Shown here: positions 53,899 through 62,737 of the stretch, piece after piece
Layout: each line of letters starts with the position of its first letter
How positions within the stretch are numbered: the first letter of the stretch is position 1
Assembly (NCBI RefSeq): GCF_001509475.1
Contig: NZ_LLZG01000346.1
Span: 1-64,000 of the forward strand
DNA from: Streptomyces regalis
GTDB lineage: Bacteria; Actinomycetota; Actinomycetes; Streptomycetales; Streptomycetaceae
Direction of reading: 5' to 3'
Length of the DNA stretch: 64,000 nucleotides
The notes under the pieces: model-generated
What the model was told of the DNA's origin: nothing
The model's database searches: none
What the model saw: only the letters and a program-made list of their open reading frames with translations
Position numbers and translations under genes: made by a program

Positions 53899-55229
53899 GG
53901 TACGACAGCATCACCGACGCCATCGGCAACACACCGCTGGTGCGCATCGACCCGGCCGTGCACGGCCTCAGGCACATCGACCTGTACGCCAAGCTGGAGC
54001 TGCTCAACCCCTTCGGTTCGGTCAAGGACCGGGCCGCCTGGAACATGGCGCGCCCGCACCTGGCCGGCGCGGCCGAGCAGGGCGGTCAGGTCGTAGAGCT
54101 GTCGAGCGGCAACACCGCCAAGGCACTGGCCGTCCTCGCGGGCATGCACGGCCTGACCTTCAAGAGTGTCACCAACCGGATGCGCATCCCGGAGATCAAG
54201 GACCTGCTGCTGTTGCTCGGCGCGGAGATCGAGGAACTGCCCGGCCAGAGCGAGTGCCTGGACCCGACCGCCACCGACGACCCGCTCACCCTGTTCCACC
54301 GCACCCTCTCCGAGCCCGACAGTGCGTATCTGCACACCGACCAGTACTTCAACCCACGCAACACCGAGGCCCACTTCAACGGCACCGGCCCCGAGATCGT
54401 CAAGGACCTGGACGGGAGAGCCCCGGACTGGTTCATCGCCTGCGTGGGCACCGCCGGCTCCTCCACCGGCGTAGCCCGAGCCCTGCGGGAACACGACCCC
54501 GCCGTACGGGTCGTCGGCCTGGTCGCGGCCAAGTCCGACTTCGTCCCCGGCATCCGCACCATCGACGAGGCGCACGAGGTGGGGCTGTTCGACCCCGGTA
54601 CCTACGACACCATCGAGACGGTGAGCGCCGACGAGGCGATCGAGGGCATGGTGGCCCTCAACCGCCGCTGCGGCATCCTGGCCGGCCCGACCGGAGGGGC
54701 CGCCTACTTCGGAGCCGTACGCCAACTGCGCGCTCTCGACGAGGAGTTGGCCGACGAAGAAGTCGCGGAGCGGCAGTCGGCGGTGTTCATCGTCTGCGAC
54801 CGCGTCGAGAGCTACCTGAGCTACGTCCGTCAGCGGCGCCCCGACCTCTTCGGCCGCCCGCGCCGCAGGAACTCCCCGGCCGACCTGTCGGATGCCGAGG
54901 TGCGCACGGCACCGGCCATCGGCGTCGCCGACGCCCAGGCATGGATCTCCACCGGAGAACCACTCGTCGTCGACCTGCGCAGCCCCTACGCCTACGCCGC
55001 CCTGCACATCGACGGCTCGGTCAACATCGTCGACGAGCTCTTCGAGGAACTCCTCCACGGCGGGCTGCCCTTCAGCCGCAACCGCCCGGTCCTGCTGGTC
55101 TGCCCGGTCGGCGAGAAGTCCGCCCGCTACGCCGCCCTGCTCACCCGGATGGGACACCCGGACGTGCGCAGCCTGACCGGCGGCATCATCGCCTGGCGCG
55201 ACGCGGGCGCTCCCCTCGTACGGGACTGA
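53895..55229 (+). CDS. Cysteine synthase-like PLP enzyme fused to a rhodanese domain
   Basis: This 444-residue protein starts with a GTG that overlaps the preceding stop. Residues 1-320 are a fold-II PLP enzyme: IGNTPLVRIDP, the PLP lysine in PFGSVKDRAAW (K44), VELSSGNTAKALAVLAG and GPTGGAAYFGAVRQL. Residues about 340-444 are a rhodanese domain (LVVDLRSPYAYAALHIDGSVNIV) with active-site Cys in LLVCPVGEKSARYAA (C403). The first part resembles SbnA/Y4xP-type beta-replacement enzymes; the second carries persulfide sulfur. The fusion suggests sulfane sulfur delivered to, or derived from, the beta-replacement product (inference). Confidence 0.88.
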   Translation: MRYDSITDAIGNTPLVRIDPAVHGLRHIDLYAKLELLNPFGSVKDRAAWNMARPHLAGAAEQGGQVVELSSGNTAKALAVLAGMHGLTFKSVTNRMRIPEIKDLLLLLGAEIEELPGQSECLDPTATDDPLTLFHRTLSEPDSAYLHTDQYFNPRNTEAHFNGTGPEIVKDLDGRAPDWFIACVGTAGSSTGVARALREHDPAVRVVGLVAAKSDFVPGIRTIDEAHEVGLFDPGTYDTIETVSADEAIEGMVALNRRCGILAGPTGGAAYFGAVRQLRALDEELADEEVAERQSAVFIVCDRVESYLSYVRQRRPDLFGRPRRRNSPADLSDAEVRTAPAIGVADAQAWISTGEPLVVDLRSPYAYAALHIDGSVNIVDELFEELLHGGLPFSRNRPVLLVCPVGEKSARYAALLTRMGHPDVRSLTGGIIAWRDAGAPLVRD

Positions 55230-55234
55230 CTCCC

Positions 55235-56452
55235 ATGACCACACCCAGGACCCGAATCCCCGGCCCCGCCCTCATCGAGGAGCTGAGGGAGTGGCAGCGA
55301 GCGCTGCGCGCCCAGTTCCCGATCATCACCGCACACCCCGAACCGGCCTATCTCGACAGCGCCGCCACCGCCCAGAAACCGCAGGCCGTACTCGACCTCG
55401 TCCACACCTACCTCACCACGACCAACGCCAACGCCGGACGCGGTATCTACACCTGGGCCAACCGGACCACGACCCTGGTCGAGCAGGCCCGCGACCGGGT
55501 GAAGCGGTTCCTCGACGACCCCGCGCCGGAGCGCTCGGCCGTGCACTTCACGAGCGGCACCACCGAGGGGCTGCGCACCATCGCCCGCGACTGGCTGCCC
55601 GGGCTCCTCGCCGACGGGGACGAGATCGTCGTCCCCGTCGCCGACCACGAGGCCAACATCGCGCCCTGGCTGGAGGCCCAACGGCAACTGGCCCGGCAGG
55701 GCGTGCACATCCACGTCCGGCCGATGCCGTACCAGCAGGCGTCCGGCGACTACGACCACGCCGCGCTGACGGAATCCGCCGGCCCACGAACCCGGTTCGT
55801 CGCCGCCACCCACGTCCACCACGTCTACGGCGGCAACATGAACATCCACCGCATCCGCCGAGCGGTCGGACCGGACGCGGTCATCTGTCTGGACGCCGCT
55901 CAGAGCGTCGGCCACCTGCCGGTGTCCGTGGCCGACCTGGACGTCGACTTCGTCGTCTTCTCCGGGCACAAGGCCATGGCACTGCCCGGTACGGGAGCCG
56001 TCTGGGCCCGCCAGTCACGCGGGCCGGAGTTCATGCCGGGCGGCTGGTCGGGCACCCCCAACACCGTCGGAATCGCCTCCCTGGCCACCGCCCTGGACTG
56101 GCTGGACGCCGCCGGCACCGACCGGATCGAGCAGTGGACGGTCGCCCTGGCGGCCCGGCTCACCGACGGACTGCGCCACCTCGACGCCTACGAGATCCTC
56201 GGCTGCCGGACCAGCCTGGCCGCGGACTCGTCCGTACAGCAACGCCAGGGCGTCGTCACCTTCCGCCACCGTGCCATCGACTCCGGCGACCTGGGCTTCA
56301 TCCTCTTCAGCCACGGCTTCATGGTCCGCTCCGACCAGCACTGCCAGGGCGGCGCGGGGGAGCGGACCGGCTCGGTGCGGGTGAGCCTGCACGTCTACAA
56401 CACCGCCGAGGAGATCGACCGGCTGCTGGCCGTCCTTGCCACGCTCGGGTGA
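55235..56452 (+). CDS. SufS-like class V aminotransferase/cysteine desulfurase
   Basis: This 405-residue fold-I PLP enzyme begins five bases after the fused synthase stop. Motifs: AYLDSAATAQKPQAVLD, HFTSGTTEGLRTIA, PVADHEANIAPWL, CLDAAQSVGHLPV, the PLP lysine in FSGHKAMALPGTG (K246) and a persulfide-type Cys in RSDQHCQGG (C370), equivalent to the SufS active Cys. It should release sulfur from cysteine as persulfide. With the rhodanese-containing neighbour it forms a likely sulfur-transfer pair. No Suf or Isc scaffold genes are present, so this is a dedicated biosynthetic enzyme rather than housekeeping. Confidence 0.87.
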   Translation: MTTPRTRIPGPALIEELREWQRALRAQFPIITAHPEPAYLDSAATAQKPQAVLDLVHTYLTTTNANAGRGIYTWANRTTTLVEQARDRVKRFLDDPAPERSAVHFTSGTTEGLRTIARDWLPGLLADGDEIVVPVADHEANIAPWLEAQRQLARQGVHIHVRPMPYQQASGDYDHAALTESAGPRTRFVAATHVHHVYGGNMNIHRIRRAVGPDAVICLDAAQSVGHLPVSVADLDVDFVVFSGHKAMALPGTGAVWARQSRGPEFMPGGWSGTPNTVGIASLATALDWLDAAGTDRIEQWTVALAARLTDGLRHLDAYEILGCRTSLAADSSVQQRQGVVTFRHRAIDSGDLGFILFSHGFMVRSDQHCQGGAGERTGSVRVSLHVYNTAEEIDRLLAVLATLG

Positions 56453-56472
56453 CGTGCCGCCATTAGAGGGAA

Positions 56473-56497
56473 TGGGAACCGTTTCCACCTGTAGGGT
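56473..56497 (+). promoter_or_regulatory. Zur-like palindrome with -10 box
   Basis: TGGGAACCGTTTCCA (56473-56487) is a 7-1-7 inverted repeat with one mismatch and fits the actinobacterial Zur pattern TGAAAAxxxTTTTCA at its outer and AA/TT positions. TAGGGT at 56492-56497 can be a -10 box, placing the palindrome in the promoter spacer of the methyltransferase gene. The regulator assignment is inferred. Confidence 0.45.
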
Positions 56498-56546
56498 CTG
56501 GTGCAGACGGTGCGGACGGTTGCGGAACGGCGAGGTGCACGACGGG

Positions 56547-57311
56547 ATGGGGCTGAGCCTGGCGACGGCGGAGCGATGGGTGGAGCGCTGGGAGCGCCAG
56601 CAGCAGCGGTACGCCGTCGACCGCGAGGAGCGGTTCACGGTGATCGCCGATGTCGTCGAACTGACCGTGGCGGACCGGGCCCGGCCGTCGATCGTGGATC
56701 TCGGCTGCGGTCCCGGGTCACTGGCGGCCCGCCTGGCCCGGCGGCTGCCGGACGCGGACATCGTGGGCGTGGACATGGACCCGCTGCTCCTGGAGCTCGC
56801 CCGCACCCACCACGCGGACGCGGCCCGCTACGTCGACGCTGAGATCGGCCAGGACGGCTGGGCGCGGGCCCTGCAACTCGACCGGCCCCTGGACGCCGCA
56901 GTGTCGACGACAGCCCTGCACTATCTGAGCGCGGACACCCTGCGCCGCACCTACCGGCATCTCGCGGCGCTGCTGCGGCCCGGCGGCGTCCTCGTCAACG
57001 GCGACCACTTCCCGCACGACGACAGCGCGCTCGCCGAACTCGCCGGATGCGTCGGGCGCCGCCACGCCGCACGCCGGGACGACTTCGCCCACGAGGACTG
57101 GGCCTCCTGGTGGACGGCCGTCGCGGAGGATCCCGAGCTGGCCGACCTGCTCGCCGAACGCGGCCGCCGGCAACCGGACGCCGGGACGGCCGACAGCACG
57201 GCACAGCTGTCCCTGGCCGCGCACCAACGGCTGCTGCGGCAGGCGGGCTTCGCGCATGTCGGCGTCGTCTGGCAGTACGGCGACAGCCATGTCCTCGTCG
57301 CCATCCGCTGA
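56547..57311 (+). CDS. Class I SAM-dependent methyltransferase
   Basis: The ATG at 56547 after GAGGTG gives 254 residues. Motif I is SIVDLGCGPGSLAARLARRL, followed by DIVGVDMDPLLLELAR, AAVSTTALHYLSADTLRRTYRHL and LLRPGGVLVNGDHFPHD. This is a small-molecule-type methyltransferase. It lies 94 bp after the desulfurase gene, behind its own promoter with a Zur-like site, so it may be expressed under zinc starvation independently of the PLP genes. Its substrate is unknown. An upstream in-frame start at 56472 would place the palindrome inside the gene and lacks similarity. Confidence 0.82.
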   Translation: MGLSLATAERWVERWERQQQRYAVDREERFTVIADVVELTVADRARPSIVDLGCGPGSLAARLARRLPDADIVGVDMDPLLLELARTHHADAARYVDAEIGQDGWARALQLDRPLDAAVSTTALHYLSADTLRRTYRHLAALLRPGGVLVNGDHFPHDDSALAELAGCVGRRHAARRDDFAHEDWASWWTAVAEDPELADLLAERGRRQPDAGTADSTAQLSLAAHQRLLRQAGFAHVGVVWQYGDSHVLVAIR

Positions 57312-57484
57312 CCCGGCGGTTGTTGGGGCCACACCAAGCACAGCTAAAGGTTCCTGCAGGCACCTTGACAGCGTGCGTACTGTTTCGCGACGTTTGAGCC
57401 TCGCCGCATAGTTCGACATGGGGGAAAATGTGGCGAGGCGCTAACAATGCGTCTTGGGGGGATTTCTTGGGGGGAGCGGTCGCC

Positions 57485-58612
57485 GTGCGATCCAAGAGCG
57501 CCATCACGATTCACAGACCCGAGGAGCTGAGCGAGTCGCAGCGCCGGGCGTGGCACCGGGCGATGGACGAGTCGCCCGACTACGCCAACCCTTTCCTGGC
57601 GCCGGAGTTCGCGAGCGGAGTCGGCAGGTACCGCGGTGGGGCGCGGGTGGCGGTGCTGCACGAGGACGGGGAGGCCGTCGGCTTCTTCCCGTACGAGCGC
57701 ACCGCCTTCGGCGTCGGACGGGCCATCGGGCTCGGTCTCTCCGACTGCCAGGCCCTCGTGCACCGTCCGGGCGTCACCTGGGACACCCGGGAGCTGCTGC
57801 GGGCCTGCGGGCTGTCCGTCTTCGAGTTCGATCACCTCGTCGAGGAGCAGAAGCCGTTCGGCCCGTACGTCACGGGCACGTTCGCCTCGCCCGTGCTCGA
57901 TCTGAAGCCCGGCGAGGGCGACTACGCGCAGTGGTTACGCGCCGCGTACCCCGGACTGGCCAAGACGACGCTGAAGAAGGAGCGCCGCCTGGGCCGGAAC
58001 GTGGGCGAGGTGCGGTTCGTGTACGACGAGCGCGACCCGCGGGTGCTGCGCACGCTCATGCGGTGGAAGTCCGCCCAGTACCGCAGGACGGGGCGGATGG
58101 ACCGGTTCTCCAAGCCGTGGATCGTCGACCTCGTCGAGCACCTCTTCCAGGTCCGCGAGGAACACTTCACCGGCATCCTGTCCGTGGTGTACGCCGGTGA
58201 CCGGCCGGTCGCCGCGCACTTCGGGCCGAGGTCGCGGACGGTTTTCGCGGCCTGGTTCACCGCGTACGACCCCGAGTTCAGCTACTACTCGCCCGGCCTG
58301 ATGATGCACCTGCGGATGGCCGACGCCGCGGGCCGGGACGGCGTGACGCTCATGGACATGGGGCGCGGCCAGAAGGAGTACAAGGACTGGCTCAAGACGC
58401 GTGAGCTGCGGGTGGCCGAAGGGTTCGCGGTGCGCCCGCACCCCGTGGCGGCGGCCCACCGGCTGTGGCGCAGACCCGTACGCGGCCTGCGCAACACGGT
58501 CCTGGCCCACCCCAGACTGCGCGACCCCGCCGACCGGCTACTGAAGACCGTCGGCACGCTGCGCACGTCCGGCGTGGCCCACTCGCCAGGAGCGGGAGCC
58601 CGCGCCCGCTGA
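57485..58612 (+). CDS. CelD/BcsL-type GNAT-family acetyltransferase
   Basis: About 375 residues. The C-terminal half has the GNAT pattern of the CelD group (FTGILSVVYAGDRPVAAHFG, FAAWFTAYDPEFSYYSPGLMMHLRM, VTLMDMGRGQKEYKDWL), and the N-terminal half is a degenerate copy of the fold. Relatives act in polysaccharide or capsule synthesis. The GTG at 57485 with GGGGGGAGC upstream is preferred; an ATG at 57428 with a closely spaced GGGGG would add 19 residues. It is followed by an aminotransferase gene, suggesting a joint role in making an amino sugar or its N-acyl form. Confidence 0.8.
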   Translation: MRSKSAITIHRPEELSESQRRAWHRAMDESPDYANPFLAPEFASGVGRYRGGARVAVLHEDGEAVGFFPYERTAFGVGRAIGLGLSDCQALVHRPGVTWDTRELLRACGLSVFEFDHLVEEQKPFGPYVTGTFASPVLDLKPGEGDYAQWLRAAYPGLAKTTLKKERRLGRNVGEVRFVYDERDPRVLRTLMRWKSAQYRRTGRMDRFSKPWIVDLVEHLFQVREEHFTGILSVVYAGDRPVAAHFGPRSRTVFAAWFTAYDPEFSYYSPGLMMHLRMADAAGRDGVTLMDMGRGQKEYKDWLKTRELRVAEGFAVRPHPVAAAHRLWRRPVRGLRNTVLAHPRLRDPADRLLKTVGTLRTSGVAHSPGAGARAR

Positions 58613-58770
58613 CCGGGGCCCACCTTCGTCATCCGCCACGCGTCGGCGTCGTATCCATGGCGCCCCGCGGTCTCGGATCCCCCTGCACGGCGGCCCCGAT
58701 CGACGTCCGCCGACGCGCACCGCCCGCCTCGGGCGACCCTTCCTCGTACCCTTCCACGGAAGAGGTGACC

Positions 58771-60015
58771 ATGCCGTACGGATCGCGGCTCGCCGCGATG
58801 ATGACACGGCGCATCGGACGCGAATGCGTCTACACGCCGTCGGCCCGACTGGCCCTGTACCTGGCGCTGCGGCGCTGGTGCCGGCCGGGCGCACGGGTGC
58901 TGATGTCCCCGGTGAACGACGACGTGATCCTCTTCGTCGTCCTCGCCGCCGGACTGCGCCCCGTGCAGGCCCCCGTGTCCCGGTGGGACGGCAACATCGA
59001 CCCGGCCGCCGTACCGGAGTCCACCTGGCGGAACGTGGACGCCGTCCTGACCACGAACCTGTACGGCCTCCCGGACCGCGTCGTCGAACTGCGCCACCGC
59101 TGCGACGAGTTGGGGATCCCGCTGATCGAGGACGCGGCGCACGCCATCGGCACCCATGTCGACGGACAGCCGATCGGCACCTTCGGCAGGGTGGCGGCGT
59201 TCAGCCTGTCCAAGCACGTGGCGGGCATGGCCGGCGGTTTCCTGGCCGTCGACGACGCGCGCACCCGGCGCGAGCTGGAGCTGCTGCGCGACGATCTGCT
59301 GACACCGCGGCGCCTGCGCGCCGACCTGGCCACCACACTGCGCCCGCTGGCCCGGTCCGCCGTGCGTTCGCTCCACCTGGTGCGTCCCGTGTGGCGCACG
59401 ATGCAGCGCCTACGGCTGCTGGAGCGCGACGCCTTCCGCATGGATCTGCACGCACCCCGCCTCGCCAGCAGCGCACGCCACGCGCCGAGCCTGACCGCGT
59501 ACGAGCCCTGGGTACGGGTCGACCTGCACGGCTTCCGCAGCCGCCACGGGGCCCTGGTCCGGGGGCAGTTGGAGCTGCGGATGGCCCTGCTCGACGGCGA
59601 CCTCGCCCGCCGCAGGGCCGGCGTATCCCTGCTGTCCGGCACCACCTGGGCCAGCCCGGCACTGCGCGACGGGGCGGGCGACGGCCCACCGCCCCTGTTC
59701 CGGGTACCACTCCTCGTCCACGACCGCGACGCCCTCCTCGAACGCCTGGTGAACCACGGCGTCGTCGCCGGATACGTCTACGACCCGCCGCTCGACGACT
59801 ACGCGGGCGCCGAGTTCGTCGAACCGTCCCCCGACCCCGCGCCCGCCCGCTGGTTCGCCGCGCACACCCTGCCGGCCGACCCCCTCCTGGCCCGCAGGAT
59901 CGCAGGCGCCCTGACGAAGGAGCGGGCGACCACCGCACGCCCTCCGATCCCGGCTCCTCCCGTCTTCGACACCACGACCACCACGACCACGCCACCCACG
60001 CCCCTGGGCCAGTAG
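58771..60015 (+). CDS. DegT/DnrJ/EryC1-type aminotransferase-like protein
   Basis: This 414-residue protein has the fold-I sugar aminotransferase plan: ALYLALRRWCRPG, VLTTNLYGLPDRVVELRHRC, PLIEDAAHAIGTHVDG and the PLP lysine in AFSLSKHVAGMAGGF (K148). The second half is more divergent than usual and ends in a Pro/Thr-rich tail. It starts from an ATG after GGAAGAGG. The pairing with a CelD-type GNAT protein suggests modification of a surface sugar; no glycosyltransferase is nearby. Amine donor and substrate are not determined. Confidence 0.82.
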   Translation: MPYGSRLAAMMTRRIGRECVYTPSARLALYLALRRWCRPGARVLMSPVNDDVILFVVLAAGLRPVQAPVSRWDGNIDPAAVPESTWRNVDAVLTTNLYGLPDRVVELRHRCDELGIPLIEDAAHAIGTHVDGQPIGTFGRVAAFSLSKHVAGMAGGFLAVDDARTRRELELLRDDLLTPRRLRADLATTLRPLARSAVRSLHLVRPVWRTMQRLRLLERDAFRMDLHAPRLASSARHAPSLTAYEPWVRVDLHGFRSRHGALVRGQLELRMALLDGDLARRRAGVSLLSGTTWASPALRDGAGDGPPPLFRVPLLVHDRDALLERLVNHGVVAGYVYDPPLDDYAGAEFVEPSPDPAPARWFAAHTLPADPLLARRIAGALTKERATTARPPIPAPPVFDTTTTTTTPPTPLGQ

Positions 60016-60060
60016 GGAACCGGGCGGCTCATCCGCCGCGCCGCCCGGCCCCACCGTGCC

Positions 60061-60066
60061 TACCCT
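60061..60066 (+). promoter_or_regulatory. Candidate -10 box for a leaderless PolX transcript
   Basis: TACCCT ends six bases before the GTG at 60073. GGAGG lies in between but is too close to the start to be an ideal ribosome-binding site. Confidence 0.35.
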
Positions 60067-60072
60067 GGAGGT

Positions 60073-61833
60073 GTGGCTCGGTCCAACGACGAGGTCGCCG
60101 CGCTGTTCCACGAGTACGCGGATCTGATCTCGATCACCGGAGGAGACGCGTTCAGGACGCGCACCTACGAGAAGGCCGCCCGGTCGATCGGCGGCTACCA
60201 CGCCGACGTGTCCACGCTCGACGTCAAGGGGCTCCAGGAGATCCCCAATGTCGGCAAGTCGACCGCCGAGAAGATCGTCGAGTACTTCAAGAGCGGCAAG
60301 GTGTCCGCGGTGGAGGAACTGCGGGCGAAGATCCCGGCCGGGGTGCGGCGGCTGACGGCGATCCCCACGCTGGGCCCGAAGAAGGCCTGCGTGCTGTACG
60401 AGGAGCTCGGCATCTCCTCCGTCGAGGAACTGGCCGACGCCATCCACGAGGAACGGCTGCGCGATCTGAAGGGCTTCGGGCCGAAGACGGAGGAGAACAT
60501 CCTCCACGGCATCGAACTCCTGCAGTCCTCCGGAGAGCGGGTCCTGCTCGACGTCGCCATGGACCTCGCCGACGACATCGTCACCGAGCTGTCCCGGGTG
60601 ACCGGCTGCCGGCGCTGCACCTACGCCGGGTCGCTGCGCCGCGTGCGCGAGACGATCGGCGACATCGACATCCTCGTCGCGGCGAAGAGGTCCGAGCCCG
60701 TGATGCGGGCCTTCACCGAGCTGCCGTACGTCTCGGAGGTCATCGCGCACGGCGAGAAGAAGACGTCCATCCGCACCACCAAGGGCCTGTCCGTAGACCT
60801 GCGCGTCGTACCGCCGGACTCCTGGGGAGCGGCGCTGCAGTACTTCACCGGCTCGAAAGCGCACAACATCCGTACCCGGGAGCTGGCCGTCCACCAGAAG
60901 CTCAAGCTCTCCGAGTACGGGCTCTTCGACACCGAGAGCGGCAAGAAGATCGTCTCCGAGACCGAGGAGGACGTGTACGCCCGGCTCGGCCTGCCGTGGA
61001 TCCCGCCGACCCTGCGCGAGGACCGCGGGGAGATCGAGGCCGGGCTGCGCGGCGAGCTGCCCGAGCTGGTTCAGGAAGACGACGTCCGGGGGGATCTGCA
61101 CACGCACACCGACCTCACCGACGGGCTCGCCCCGCTGGAGGAGATGGTCGCCGCGGCTGCCGAGCGCGGCTACGCCTATTACGCGATCACCGACCACGGC
61201 CCGAACCTGTACATGCAGCGGATGACCGACGAACGGATCCTGGCCCAGCGCGAACGCGTACGGGAGCTCGACGGGACGTACCGCGCCCGCGGCAGGCGCG
61301 ACGGCCTGCGGCTGCTGCACGGCGTGGAGCTGAACATCGACCCGGACGGCGCAGTGGACTGGCCCGAGAAGTTCCTGGCGGACTTCGACCTGTGCGTGGC
61401 CTCGGTGCACTCGCACTTCAACCAGGGACGCGAGGCACTGACGCGCCGGATCGTCCGGGCCTGCGAGCACCCTTGCGTCAACATCATCGGCCACCCCACC
61501 ACCCGGATCATCGGCAAGCGGCCAGGCGTCGACGTCGACCTCGACGCGGTCTTCGCCGCCTGCGCGCGCACCGGCACGGCCTTGGAGATCAATGCCCACC
61601 CGGACCGGCTGGACCTGCGCGACGAGGACATCCTGCGGGCCAGGCGGCACGGGGTGAAGTTCGCCGTCGACAGCGACGCCCACGCCACCCTGCACCTGGC
61701 CAACATGCGCTACGGCGTCGGCACGGCGCAGCGTGGCTGGCTGGCCAAGGACGACGTGATCAACACCTGGCCGCTGACCCGGCTGCGGCGCTTCCTGTGC
61801 AAGGGAAGGACCGGTCACAGATCCCGCGGTTGA
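60073..61833 (+). CDS. polX: PolX-type DNA polymerase/PHP phosphoesterase
   Basis: This 586-residue protein has helix-hairpin-helix segments (LQEIPNVGKSTAEKI, AIPTLGPKKACVLYEEL, LKGFGPKTEENIL), a pol-beta nucleotidyltransferase palm (YAGSLRRVRETIGDIDILVA, with DxD; LSVDLRVVP) and a C-terminal PHP domain (VRGDLHTHTDLTDG, YYAITDHGPNLYM, LHGVELNIDPDG, ASVHSHFNQ, NIIGHPTTRII, FAVDSDAHAT). Such enzymes fill gaps and process 3' ends in base-excision repair. All domains look complete. It starts with GTG and is probably monocistronic. Confidence 0.93.
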   Translation: MARSNDEVAALFHEYADLISITGGDAFRTRTYEKAARSIGGYHADVSTLDVKGLQEIPNVGKSTAEKIVEYFKSGKVSAVEELRAKIPAGVRRLTAIPTLGPKKACVLYEELGISSVEELADAIHEERLRDLKGFGPKTEENILHGIELLQSSGERVLLDVAMDLADDIVTELSRVTGCRRCTYAGSLRRVRETIGDIDILVAAKRSEPVMRAFTELPYVSEVIAHGEKKTSIRTTKGLSVDLRVVPPDSWGAALQYFTGSKAHNIRTRELAVHQKLKLSEYGLFDTESGKKIVSETEEDVYARLGLPWIPPTLREDRGEIEAGLRGELPELVQEDDVRGDLHTHTDLTDGLAPLEEMVAAAAERGYAYYAITDHGPNLYMQRMTDERILAQRERVRELDGTYRARGRRDGLRLLHGVELNIDPDGAVDWPEKFLADFDLCVASVHSHFNQGREALTRRIVRACEHPCVNIIGHPTTRIIGKRPGVDVDLDAVFAACARTGTALEINAHPDRLDLRDEDILRARRHGVKFAVDSDAHATLHLANMRYGVGTAQRGWLAKDDVINTWPLTRLRRFLCKGRTGHRSRG

Positions 61834-61892
61834 GCGAACCGAGTCCCGGCGAGGCGATCGTGGGGCAGTCGCGCGGAGTGGGCCCCGCTGTC

Positions 61893-62705
61893 TCAGGAAG
61901 GCGTCAGCAGGGCGTCCAGGGGCCGGTCGCTGTGCAGGCGGGCGATGGCGTCGGCGAGCAGCGGGGCCACGGATCGCACCTGCAGCGGCGGTTCCTGCGG
62001 CGTCTTCTCCGTGGCGAGGGTGTCGGTGACCAGGACGCGGCGCAGGGGCAGCTTTGCGAGCCGGCTGCGGGCGTCTCCCACCAGCAGGCCGTGGTTCGCG
62101 GCCACGGTGATGTCCGCTGCCGCCCCGCGGGCGAGGAGGACGTGGACGGCCGCTTCCACCGTCGCGCCAGTGCTGATCATGTCGTCGACGACGACCACGG
62201 GTCGGGCCGTGACATCACCGACCGCTTCGTCGGCCTGCACGTTCGTGCCCGAGGCTCGGGTCTTGCGCACCACGGCCACCGGCCGGTGCAGCAGAGCTGA
62301 GTAGTGCTCGGCCAGCTCGACCGCGCCAAGGTCGGGCGATACGACGACAGCGTCGTCGGGCAGGTCCTCGGCGAGCGCGGCAGCGATGACCGGCACCGCG
62401 GTCAGCATCTCGACCGGTACGGCGGACATGGCCTTCAGCGCGGTCGTGTGCGGGTCCACCACCACCAACCGGTCCGCGCCCGCTGTCGCGAGGGCTTCGG
62501 CCACGACTCGCGCGCCCACCGGCTCACCTGCCCGGGTCCGCCGGTCCTGCCGGGCGTAGCCGAAATACGGCACGACAGCGGTGATCGTGTGCGCTCCACC
62601 GCGACGGCACGCGTCAAGGAGGAGCAGCAACTCGATCAGATGCGCGTTCACCGCGGGTCCAGTGGGCTGGACGACGTAGACATCCCCACCGCGCACACGA
62701 CCCAC
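61893..62705 (-). CDS. Ribose-phosphate pyrophosphokinase-like protein lacking its N-terminus
   Basis: The frame holds most of a PRPP synthetase: VYVVQPTGPAVNAHL, VVPYFGYARQDRR, VVVDPHTTALKAM, VVSPDLGAVELAEHY and the PRPP loop VVVVDDMISTGATV. Homology continues upstream of the GTG at 62705, through RFPDGELRPVVGRVRGG, to about 62737 and then stops abruptly. The first 35-40 residues of the family, including part of the ATP site, are missing, and the sequence there belongs to a different broken gene on the other strand. The product, if made from the GTG, would lack even RFPDGE. It is probably inactive. Confidence 0.8.
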   Translation of the reverse strand: MGRVRGGDVYVVQPTGPAVNAHLIELLLLLDACRRGGAHTITAVVPYFGYARQDRRTRAGEPVGARVVAEALATAGADRLVVVDPHTTALKAMSAVPVEMLTAVPVIAAALAEDLPDDAVVVSPDLGAVELAEHYSALLHRPVAVVRKTRASGTNVQADEAVGDVTARPVVVVDDMISTGATVEAAVHVLLARGAAADITVAANHGLLVGDARSRLAKLPLRRVLVTDTLATEKTPQEPPLQVRSVAPLLADAIARLHSDRPLDALLTPS

Positions 62706-62737
62706 GACCGGCCGCAGTTCACCGTCGGGGAACCGCT

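Noticed and set aside
56473..56487. Inverted repeat as a simple terminator for the desulfurase gene
   Set aside because: The stem is short with one mismatch, there is no T-run, and a -10 box follows immediately, which fits an operator better.
58824..62300. Very long plus-strand open frame of over 1100 codons
   Set aside because: It runs out of frame through the aminotransferase and PolX genes, is extremely Arg/Pro/Ala-rich and has no domain; a shadow caused by high GC content.
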